From JARROD01 sp037384225 (GTDB lineage: Bacteria; Pseudomonadota; Gammaproteobacteria; Pseudomonadales; Cellvibrionaceae), in the NCBI GenBank assembly GCA_037384225.1, contig JARROD010000100.1, forward strand, positions 1 through 11,954: a stretch of 11,954 nucleotides of DNA, in the 5' to 3' direction. The notes below the pieces were generated by a model, which had not been told where the DNA came from, did not search any database, and was given only the letters and a program-made list of their open reading frames with translations. Below are positions 6,486-11,954 of the stretch, in pieces. Position numbers and translations under genes: made by a program. Position 1 is the stretch's first letter. Every line of letters starts with the position of its first letter.

Positions 6486-7424
6486 ATGACAGTCGCACTA
6501 AGCATCAAAAACCTTCACAAGACCTATGGCAATGGGTTTGCCGCTTTGAAAGGTATTAGTCTTGAGGTGGAACCGGGTGATTTCTTTGCCTTGTTGGGAC
6601 CCAATGGCGCGGGCAAGTCCACAACAATTGGCATTATTTCATCGTTGGTGAAAAAAACCAGTGGTGAAGTCAGTATTTTTGGCAAGGATATCGACAAAGA
6701 ATACTCTCTGGCCAAGCAGTATCTCGGTGTGGTACCCCAGGAATTTAATTTCAGTCAGTTTGAAAAAGTAGAGGACATTATCGTCAACCAGGGGGGATAT
6801 TACGGATTGCCGCGCAAATTGGCCCTGGAGCGGGCGGCGCAATATTTGCGCAAACTGGGATTGTGGGAGAAGCGTCATGAACAGTCACGGATGCTGTCGG
6901 GGGGAATGAAGCGTCGCCTGATGATTGCCCGCGCGCTGATTCACCGGCCGAAGCTACTGATTCTGGATGAACCTACAGCCGGGGTGGATATTGAACTGCG
7001 CCGTTCGATGTGGGAGTTTTTACAGGAAATCAATAGTGCCGGCACCACCATAATTCTCACCACTCATTATCTGGAGGAAGCCGAAAGCCTGTGTCGCAAT
7101 ATCGCCATTATCGACCACGGTCGTATCATTGAAAATACAAGCATCAAATCCCTGCTAAAACAACTGAACAAAGAGGTGTTTATTCTCGATATTCGCGAGC
7201 CCCTGAAGGCCTGTCCGTCGCTGAACGGCTACGAAATTAAGTTGACAGATGCGCAAAGCCTTGAAGTCGAGGTGGAAAAAGGACAGTCATTAAACGAGCT
7301 GTTCAACGAGCTATCCGCGTTTAATATCCGTGTGGTGAGCATGCGCAACAAAGCCAACCGCCTGGAAGAGTTATTTTTATCCCTGGTTAACACGGGCAAG
7401 TTGGTACAGGGGGAGAGTATATGA
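6486..7424 (+). CDS. yadG: ABC-2 type exporter ATP-binding protein YadG
   Basis: A 312-aa ABC ATPase with Walker A GPNGAGKST (38-46), a Q-loop glutamine (Q85), signature LSGGM (137-141), Walker B LLILDEP (157-163) and the switch histidine H194 in TTHYLEEAE. Length and sequence follow E. coli YadG, and the next gene is its usual partner yadH, overlapping by four bases (ATGA). It would energise export by the membrane partner at the inner membrane; the substrate of the YadGH system is not established. It is not a lasso exporter of the McjD type, which fuses membrane and ATPase domains. The 113 bases upstream, after lysR, contain only a weak imperfect hairpin (6381-6403) and no clear promoter. 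No strong Shine-Dalgarno precedes the ATG. Confidence 0.93.
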   Translation: MTVALSIKNLHKTYGNGFAALKGISLEVEPGDFFALLGPNGAGKSTTIGIISSLVKKTSGEVSIFGKDIDKEYSLAKQYLGVVPQEFNFSQFEKVEDIIVNQGGYYGLPRKLALERAAQYLRKLGLWEKRHEQSRMLSGGMKRRLMIARALIHRPKLLILDEPTAGVDIELRRSMWEFLQEINSAGTTIILTTHYLEEAESLCRNIAIIDHGRIIENTSIKSLLKQLNKEVFILDIREPLKACPSLNGYEIKLTDAQSLEVEVEKGQSLNELFNELSAFNIRVVSMRNKANRLEELFLSLVNTGKLVQGESI

Positions 7425-8194
7425 ATATCAGTGAACAATGGGTGGCGCTTAGCACTATTCTTAGAAAAGAAATTCATCGCTTTATGCGAATATGGGTGCA
7501 GACGTTAATTCCGCCGGCGATCACGATGATGTTGTATTTTGTTATCTTCGGCTCCCTGATCGGTTCACGGATCGGTGAAATGGACGGCTTTAATTATATG
7601 GAATTTGTGGTGCCTGGGTTGATTATGATGTCGGTAATCACCAATTCCTATTCCAATGTCGTGTCCTCCTTTTATAGTGCAAAATTTCAACGCAGTATTG
7701 AAGAGATACTGGTATCACCAACGCCGAATTATATTATTTTAATTGGTTATATCAGTGGCGGAATGTCACGGGGGCTAATGGTGGGTTTCATTGTCACACT
7801 TATGTCGTTGTTTTTTACAAAACTGCAGGTACACAGTTTTCCGGTGGTTATCGGTATTGTCGCATTGACTTCGGTGTTGTTTTCATTGGCGGGTTTTATC
7901 AACGCAGTTTACGCTAACTCTTTTGACGATATATCCATCATTCCCACTTTTGTGCTGACGCCTCTGACCTATTTGGGGGGCGTTTTTTATTCCATTAGCC
8001 TATTACCGGATTTCTGGCAGGGTGTTTCCATGCTAAACCCGGTGCTGTATATGGTGAACGCTTTTCGGTTTGGCATTTTGGGTATTTCTGATATCGATGT
8101 GACCTTTGCTTTTTTGGGGGTATGCCTGGCGGTAGCGGTATTGTTTGGGTATAGCCTCCACCTGCTTAATGCAGGAACGCGTTTGCGGACGTAA
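7421..8194 (+). CDS. yadH: ABC-2 type exporter permease YadH
   Basis: A 257-aa integral membrane permease with about six hydrophobic segments. It carries strings near-identical to E. coli YadH: KEIHRFMRIWVQTL near the N-terminus, FVVPGLIMMSVITNSY around 60-75, then FDDISIIPTFVLTPLTYLG and GVFYSISLLP in the second half. Two copies would form the channel with two YadG subunits. The start overlaps the end of yadG (ATGA), and a GGGGGAGAG stretch just upstream is a good ribosome binding site. No classical terminator follows. The next 227 bases hold tandem repeats, two hairpins and a dispersed repeat before queF. Confidence 0.93.
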   Translation: MNISEQWVALSTILRKEIHRFMRIWVQTLIPPAITMMLYFVIFGSLIGSRIGEMDGFNYMEFVVPGLIMMSVITNSYSNVVSSFYSAKFQRSIEEILVSPTPNYIILIGYISGGMSRGLMVGFIVTLMSLFFTKLQVHSFPVVIGIVALTSVLFSLAGFINAVYANSFDDISIIPTFVLTPLTYLGGVFYSISLLPDFWQGVSMLNPVLYMVNAFRFGILGISDIDVTFAFLGVCLAVAVLFGYSLHLLNAGTRLRT

Positions 8195-8227
8195 TACAGC
8201 CGCCTGTCAGGGAACTGGTGCTATTTT

Positions 8228-8269
8228 GTTCTCAGTGTGAATAGTATCGTTCTCAGTGTGAAAAGTATC
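8228..8269. repeat. Tandem duplication, 21-bp period, two copies
   Basis: Copy one (8228-8248) and copy two (8249-8269) start GTTCTCAGTGTGAA and end AGTATC. They are directly adjacent and identical at 20 of 21 positions (T versus A at the fifteenth base). A third copy begins (GTTC) and then diverges. The pair lies 33 bases after the yadH stop and contains a TGTGA in each unit. It is either a young slippage duplication or paired protein-binding sites. Confidence 0.8.
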
Positions 8270-8272
8270 GTT

Positions 8273-8328
8273 CGTGGGGCCCGCCACGCGGCGTCGTCGC
8301 TCCCCCTGTCCTTAAAAGAAAAGGGGGA
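8273..8328. other. Two hairpins in the yadH-queF intergenic region
   Basis: The first is CGTGG/CCACG at 8273-8288 (5-bp stem, GC-rich 6-nt loop). The second is TCCCCCT/AGGGGGA at 8301-8328 (7-bp stem, 14-nt loop). Neither is followed by a T-run on either strand, so they are poor intrinsic terminators, but they are the only structures that could end yadGH transcription. Confidence 0.4.
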
Positions 8329-8352
8329 ACAAAAAATTGACGCACTCTGAAG

Positions 8353-8379
8353 ACCTAAATCTCAAGCACTTTGGGTATA
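8353..8379 (+). repeat. Dispersed palindromic intergenic repeat, copy B
   Basis: Twenty-seven bases beginning ACCTAAATCTCAAG and ending CACTTTGGGTATA, identical at 25 of 27 positions to copy C at 10855-10881. The ends are related as an imperfect inverted repeat (ACCTAAA against TTTGGGT). It lies 42 bases before queF, and its right end supplies most of a TATAAT. Confidence 0.75.
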
Positions 8380-8381
8380 AT
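8376..8381 (+). promoter_or_regulatory. Candidate -10 element for queF
   Basis: A perfect TATAAT overlaps the right end of repeat copy B, about 40 bases upstream of the queF ATG. No acceptable -35 is found at 16-18 bases (the sequence there is CCTAAA-like), so the call is tentative. If real, the dispersed repeat forms part of the promoter. Confidence 0.28.
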
Positions 8382-8421
8382 AAAAATAGAATTTTTATAG
8401 GATGTCAAAAGCGAAGGGCAT

Positions 8422-9261
8422 ATGGATAATAAATATTTGAAAACGAGTGATTTGCCGCTGGGACAGCAGTCGGAGTATGTGTCTAGATATACACCTTCTT
8501 TGCTGTATCCGATAGCGCGCCGTTCGTCCCGCGTACGACTGGGTATCACGGCGTCTGACACGCCCTTTAAAGGTATGGATATCTGGACCGCTTATGAAAT
8601 GTCATGGCTGGATGAAAAGGGTAAACCCTGTGTGGCCGTGGGAGAATTCCATATTCCCTATAACAGTCCGGCGATCATTGAGTCCAAGTCTTTTAAGCTG
8701 TATCTGAATTCTTTCAATCAAACCCGGTTTAACAACATCCGCGAAGTGATTAAAACCCTTGAGTCAGATTTGTCAACGGCGTGCGGGGGGCCAGTATTTG
8801 TACAGGTGTTACCCTTGGCACAGGCTCTGAATAAGAGCTTGGGACGTTTTCCCGGTGAGTGTCTGGACCACCTGCCGGTGCAGATCAACGATTATCAGCC
8901 CAATTCCACACTCTTGAGTATCGATAAGCCCGACCACATTGTCGGTGAGTCCTTATACAGTGATTTACTCAAGAGCAACTGCCCGGTCACCGGTCAGCCG
9001 GACTGGGCCAGTGTTTATATTCGCTATAGAGGCCGCCCAATCAACCGGGAAGGTTTGCTGAAGTATATTATTTCATTTCGCGAGCATCAGGATTTTCACG
9101 AAAACTGTGTCGAGCGTATGTTTATGGATATACAGCAACGCTGCGCACCTCACCAGCTAACCGTTTACGCCCGTTATACCCGTCGCGGAGGGCTGGATAT
9201 CAATGCGTTTCGCAGCACAGATGAAAATCTTCCTTTGGACATACGCTTAGTCAGGCAATAG
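8422..9261 (+). CDS. queF: NADPH-dependent 7-cyano-7-deazaguanine reductase (QueF)
   Basis: QueF reduces the nitrile preQ0 to the amine preQ1, the precursor inserted into tRNA on the way to queuosine. At 279 aa this is the long, tandem-domain bacterial form (E. coli 282 aa). The NADPH-binding motif ESKSFKLYLNSFNQTRF is at 87-103. The catalytic Cys187 lies in LLKSNCPVTGQPDW with Asp194, and FHENCVER (225-232) supplies the conserved His-Glu pair. The C-terminus YARYTRRGGLDIN matches the family. The ATG at 8422 is preceded by GAAGGG, a reasonable though close ribosome binding site. No other queuosine gene is adjacent; queF is often solitary. It converges with the adenylate cyclase gene across a strong hairpin. 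Confidence 0.97.
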   Translation: MDNKYLKTSDLPLGQQSEYVSRYTPSLLYPIARRSSRVRLGITASDTPFKGMDIWTAYEMSWLDEKGKPCVAVGEFHIPYNSPAIIESKSFKLYLNSFNQTRFNNIREVIKTLESDLSTACGGPVFVQVLPLAQALNKSLGRFPGECLDHLPVQINDYQPNSTLLSIDKPDHIVGESLYSDLLKSNCPVTGQPDWASVYIRYRGRPINREGLLKYIISFREHQDFHENCVERMFMDIQQRCAPHQLTVYARYTRRGGLDINAFRSTDENLPLDIRLVRQ

Positions 9262-9279
9262 GCGTTTTTTAGTGCGTTG

Positions 9280-9311
9280 CCAAAGGGTGTGCACAAATGC
9301 ACGCCCTTTGG
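9280..9311. terminator. Strong stem-loop between convergent queF and the adenylate cyclase gene
   Basis: Arms CCAAAGGGTGTGCA (9280-9293) and TGCACGCCCTTTGG (9298-9311) form a 14-bp stem with loop CAAA. The single non-Watson-Crick position is a U-G wobble in the plus-strand transcript and an A-C mismatch in the minus one. It lies exactly between the two stop codons, so a bidirectional terminator is the natural reading. A U-run is absent after the stem on both strands, so it may act as a 3'-end stabiliser or need processing. Confidence 0.6.
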
Positions 9312-9320
9312 GGAAGAATT

Positions 9321-10706
9321 TCAGCCGATCACTTTTTCCCGTAGCCGATTGGCGGCGCTTTCCAGGGATTCAATGACCTTTTCCTTGTCGTAGTTGCGCA
9401 CTTTTTCCAGGTCCAGGTGCATGGAAAAGCCTTCGTGGTTTTCTTCGTAATAGTTTTGGTCCCTGCCCAGGTTTTTGCGAAAGTCCACAACCTGGTATAC
9501 CCTGACCGGATGGCTGAACCCTTTGACAGAGATATCACCTTTATCCCGGCACAGGATTACATCTTTGACGAGGGACCAAGTTTCGTAGGAAATCAGAATT
9601 TCTCCCGGCTCGGCGGCCGACTCGAGACGATTGGCCAGGTTGACGTGGGTGCCGAGCACCGTGTAATCGAGGTGGTGAGCGGTGCCAAACGTGCCCACAG
9701 TGCAGTAACCCGTGTTGATGCCCATGCGGATTTGTAAGGGGTTTTTGATGCCTTGGTTGAACCACTGGTGTTGAAGAATCTTCATTTTCTTTTTCATGGC
9801 TATGGCCATTGACAAGCAGTTGAGCGCATCGTGTTTCATGCCTTTACTATTGCCGTCGCCATAGGTAATCATTATCCCATCACCAATAAATTTATCGATG
9901 CTGCCGCCGAATTGCGTGGATATTTTGGCCATTTCCGTTAGATAGGTATTTAAAATATCCGTCAGTGTCTCGGCCTCGAGTTCCTCCGAAAGTTTGCTGA
10001 ACCCTTTAATATCGGAAAAGAATATTGTCAGGCTTTTGCGCGATGTTTTTAAATCTTTATCGTCGTCGCTATTGACAGCCTTCCAAACCGGGGGCGGGAG
10101 GTAGCGGGAGAGTTTGTAGGCACGGAGTCTGTAGACCTGTTGCTTGGTATTCAACAGAGCGACTCTATGCTTGAGGTTGTCGATTAGTTTGTAGACATAG
10201 AGCGCACAAACACAATAATAAGTGGAAATGCCAATCAAACTCACAGAGGTGATTTCCAGCGTGCTGGAGAAGACCCAGTGTGGATCGTAAATGAAAAAGC
10301 TGAGAAAAACACCACAAGCAAAGGCAATGTTATCCCCAGACCACTTATTCATACCGCCGTTGATCAATGCATTAAATTGAATGGCGGTCAAAAACAGAAT
10401 ACAGGGGAGGGTACTGAAGTTGGTAAAGCTGAGTAAGGTGCCTATAAGCGCGGCATCGATATAACCCAGCCAGGCGGTCAGCCGTTTTGCCTTCGCGCCC
10501 TGCTGGCGTCTGGTATAGTGGTAGGAAATATGGGGAAATGCCAACAAAATAATCATCAGCAAGGCAACCGGCGGTTGCAGGGGCCAGGTCAGGCTGCTGG
10601 CCAATGTTCCTACCCCGGCAACGCTTACCAGCAGTGCGCGGAAATAATAGTTGTAGGGGGGGAGTTCGTCCCCTTGTGTTGTGCTGTTTGGAAGTTCACT
10701 GTCCAT
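9321..10706 (-). CDS. cyaB: Membrane-bound class III adenylate cyclase with MASE2-like sensor domain (CyaB type)
   Basis: The 461-aa product makes cyclic AMP from ATP. Residues about 20-175 contain five to six hydrophobic helices resembling the MASE2 sensor domain. A linker follows, then a class III cyclase domain from about 222 to 408. The metal-binding aspartates are D232 (FFSDIKGF) and D276 (DKFIGDGIM). K272 and T349 (DYTVLG) are the Lys-Thr pair of bacterial adenylate, not guanylate, cyclases. N356 and R360 (NLANRLES) stabilise the transition state. All catalytic residues are present, so it should be active. Length and architecture match Pseudomonas aeruginosa CyaB. I prefer the ATG at 10706 over the TTG just upstream; neither has a clear ribosome binding site. 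A charged helical tail of about 50 residues follows the catalytic domain. Confidence 0.92.
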   Translation of the reverse strand: MDSELPNSTTQGDELPPYNYYFRALLVSVAGVGTLASSLTWPLQPPVALLMIILLAFPHISYHYTRRQQGAKAKRLTAWLGYIDAALIGTLLSFTNFSTLPCILFLTAIQFNALINGGMNKWSGDNIAFACGVFLSFFIYDPHWVFSSTLEITSVSLIGISTYYCVCALYVYKLIDNLKHRVALLNTKQQVYRLRAYKLSRYLPPPVWKAVNSDDDKDLKTSRKSLTIFFSDIKGFSKLSEELEAETLTDILNTYLTEMAKISTQFGGSIDKFIGDGIMITYGDGNSKGMKHDALNCLSMAIAMKKKMKILQHQWFNQGIKNPLQIRMGINTGYCTVGTFGTAHHLDYTVLGTHVNLANRLESAAEPGEILISYETWSLVKDVILCRDKGDISVKGFSHPVRVYQVVDFRKNLGRDQNYYEENHEGFSMHLDLEKVRNYDKEKVIESLESAANRLREKVIG

Positions 10707-11071
10707 CAAAAGTTATATCTAAAGCGCCTTTTTGGCTTTACGGATTTATAACGTTTTTTCTTGCTCTTAGATTTCTATTATTGGCTTCTATTTTTAAATT
10801 ACTGTTTTTATGTTTCTTGTTGTTTGGGCTTCGTTTAGGCTCCTATCGCGATATACCTAAATCTAAAGCGCTTTGGGTATACCCTCGCTTATTTAAACCG
10901 ATTAATAAACCCGTCTGCTGCTTGTCTGTTGTTTTTTTATTCACTGCTCCCGTAGTTTTGCCGACGCATTATAACTCAATTTACTCTTAAAATTTTTGAT
11001 ATTAGACTGTTTGTCGAGGGTTTGTCCATGGCCAAGTGGTTTTTTTGGATACAGACGTCTATGGCTTTAGG
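10707..11071. other. Intergenic region between the coiled-coil gene and the adenylate cyclase gene
   Basis: These 365 bases are T-rich on the plus strand and carry no credible gene; open frames there have no ribosome binding site and low-complexity products. The stretch contains dispersed repeat copy C (10855-10881). A weaker, degenerate likeness (ATCTAAAGCGC followed by CTTTTTGG) lies at 10718-10735, near the cyclase start. It should hold the cyclase promoter on the minus strand, but I cannot pick one among the many A/T-rich candidates. No convincing terminator follows the coiled-coil gene. Confidence 0.5.
10855..10881 (+). repeat. Dispersed palindromic intergenic repeat, copy C
   Basis: Twenty-seven bases beginning ACCTAAATCTAAAG and ending CGCTTTGGGTATA, differing from copy B at two positions. 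Here the dyad is best preserved: with the preceding TAT the left arm is TATACCTAAA, and the right arm reads TATACCCAAAG on the other strand. It lies about 150 bases upstream of the adenylate cyclase start, between two minus-strand genes. Confidence 0.75.
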
Positions 11072-11857
11072 CTAATTTTGCATGCGCAGCTCCAGATATC
11101 GTTCTTCCAGTTCAGCGTATTGCCCTTGCAGTGTCGACAATTCACGCTTCATTTGGTCGAGAACTTGCGGATTACCGCTGTGGTCGTTTTCTATTTGAGC
11201 GATTAATTCCTCGTTTTCTCTTTCCAGGGTGGCCAACCCCTCCAACATCTCTTTACTTTCTACTGTGAACTGTTGGATCATGGTCTGCATTTTGGGCATG
11301 TGTTGCAGGTCACTGTAAACGTTTTCCAACTCGGTTTCCAGTTCGTTGACTTTGTTTACGGCATTGGAAAGTTCATTTTCAAGCAGCTGGATACAGGTTT
11401 CAGCTTCCTTGACAAATTGGGTTTGACGTTTCAACTGTTCGTTTAACTCTTCTAGAACCTCGTCTTTCTCTTCTAGGGTTTTAGTCCCAGCGAGTTTTTG
11501 TTGTAATTCATTAATAATATTGTGCTGGTCTTCCGCGACCTTGCGAAGCTGTTTGAGTTCATTGGCTGCGCGCTTATCCACTTGAGTAATCTCTATCGAA
11601 CTGGTTTTCGTGCGAGCGGGCGCCTGCTCGATAACAATTGTGTCTTCCCCGGTGCCGGTTCCTGAGTTCAGAATTTTACCGACATCGTCATAAGCGCGAT
11701 AATATTGTGTCAGGAGTGATTCGTAGGTTTCTTTATTGTCGACCTGTGAAGCTAAAGCCGACAGTTGCTCATGGTATCCCCCAGCCTGTTCTCGTGCTTG
11801 CTTCCACTGCTTTTCCATGTCGAAAAACAACTTTTTGAATTTTTCCAGGTTTTCCAC
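11072..11857 (-). CDS. Predicted coiled-coil protein of unknown function (main part; N-terminus probably frameshifted)
   Basis: The readable frame gives 261 residues from a possible GTG start at 11857. It is hydrophilic and acidic, with no signal peptide or membrane segment. Long heptad-type stretches lie at about 90-215 (ANELKQLRKVAEDQ, LEELNEQLKRQTQFV, VNELETELENVYSDL) and about 215-258 (LSTLQGQYAELEERYLELR), with a low-complexity linker near 65-85 (SGTGTGEDT). I recognise no enzyme or binding domain; a structural or scaffolding role is all the sequence allows. The frame has a TAA three codons before the GTG, with only a distant GGAA as ribosome binding site. The sequence further upstream continues the same kind of protein in another frame, so this is more likely the body of a longer gene than a complete one. 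It lies upstream of the adenylate cyclase gene, in the same orientation but 365 bases away. Confidence 0.7.
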   Translation of the reverse strand: MENLEKFKKLFFDMEKQWKQAREQAGGYHEQLSALASQVDNKETYESLLTQYYRAYDDVGKILNSGTGTGEDTIVIEQAPARTKTSSIEITQVDKRAANELKQLRKVAEDQHNIINELQQKLAGTKTLEEKDEVLEELNEQLKRQTQFVKEAETCIQLLENELSNAVNKVNELETELENVYSDLQHMPKMQTMIQQFTVESKEMLEGLATLERENEELIAQIENDHSGNPQVLDQMKRELSTLQGQYAELEERYLELRMQN

Positions 11858-11954
11858 ACGTTTTTACTATTTTCCAGCGCTTGTTGCAGTGTTTCGATCT
11901 GTGACTCCAGCGCTGTCTGATCTTCGCTTGGCGGCGGTGCGTCGTCGTCATTGG
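11857..11954 (-). pseudogene. Upstream segment of the same coiled-coil gene, in a different frame; runs off the window
   Basis: Reading the minus strand from 11952, 32 codons give an acidic, proline-containing start (NDDDAPPPSED) and then coiled-coil-like ALESQIETLQQALENSKNV. The next frame begins ENLEKFKKLFF. The junction reads AACGTGTGGAAAAC; removing one GT makes NV-ENLEKF continuous, with the coiled-coil character preserved. As written, this frame ends in a TAG about 100 bases further on. Either the gene is a recent frameshift mutant or the assembly carries a two-base error. The true start lies beyond the right edge. Confidence 0.6.

Noticed and set aside
6486..8194. YadGH as the exporter of the lasso peptide
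   Set aside because: Lasso exporters are normally McjD-type fused ABC proteins. YadGH is a widespread housekeeping pair with separate ATPase and permease, and here it is 3.6 kb from the lasso genes beyond an unrelated module.
1..11954. CRISPR arrays, tRNA or rRNA genes, insertion sequences
   Set aside because: No regularly spaced repeats beyond the two-copy tandems, no cloverleaf or rRNA-like sequence, and no transposase frame or paired terminal inverted repeats were seen on either strand.

Overview
The window comes from a draft or metagenomic assembly (36 Ns at 948-983) of a gammaproteobacterium. The support is YadG/YadH, a long-form QueF, a CyaB-like MASE2 adenylate cyclase and a Pseudomonas-type guanidinobutyrase, all close to gammaproteobacterial family members. 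A marine Cellvibrionales-like host is my guess from overall character and is not proven.

Layout. (1) 1-2839, minus strand: a lasso-peptide (RiPP) locus. It holds a B protein in which an RRE (leader-binding) domain is fused to a transglutaminase-like leader peptidase (2072-2839), and an asparagine-synthetase-like macrolactam cyclase (259-2069) broken by the N-run. At the extreme left edge is the first 27 nt of a gene with a good ribosome binding site. Its nine residues (MLKFLGKVS) resemble the LGKxS stretch of proteobacterial lasso leaders, so it may be the precursor, running out of the window. (2) 2994-6372: a guanidino-compound catabolic module. gbuA and a class III aminotransferase overlap by four bases on the minus strand, and a LysR regulator is divergent. 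Guanidinobutyrate would be split to GABA and urea, and the aminotransferase could then deaminate GABA. (3) 6486-8194: the ABC-2 exporter pair yadG-yadH. (4) 8422-9261: queF of queuosine biosynthesis. (5) 9321-10706, minus: a membrane class III adenylate cyclase, convergent with queF across a strong hairpin. (6) 11072-11954, minus: a coiled-coil protein of unknown function whose reading frame appears broken by a GT duplication.

Intergenic DNA carries structure of its own. Three copies of a partly palindromic repeat of about 27 bp lie upstream of lysR, upstream of queF and between the cyclase and coiled-coil genes. Two unrelated tandem pairs, each with a 21-bp period, lie upstream of the aminotransferase and between yadH and queF. 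The lasso locus is the most promising part. Its product cannot be read here because the core peptide lies beyond base 1.
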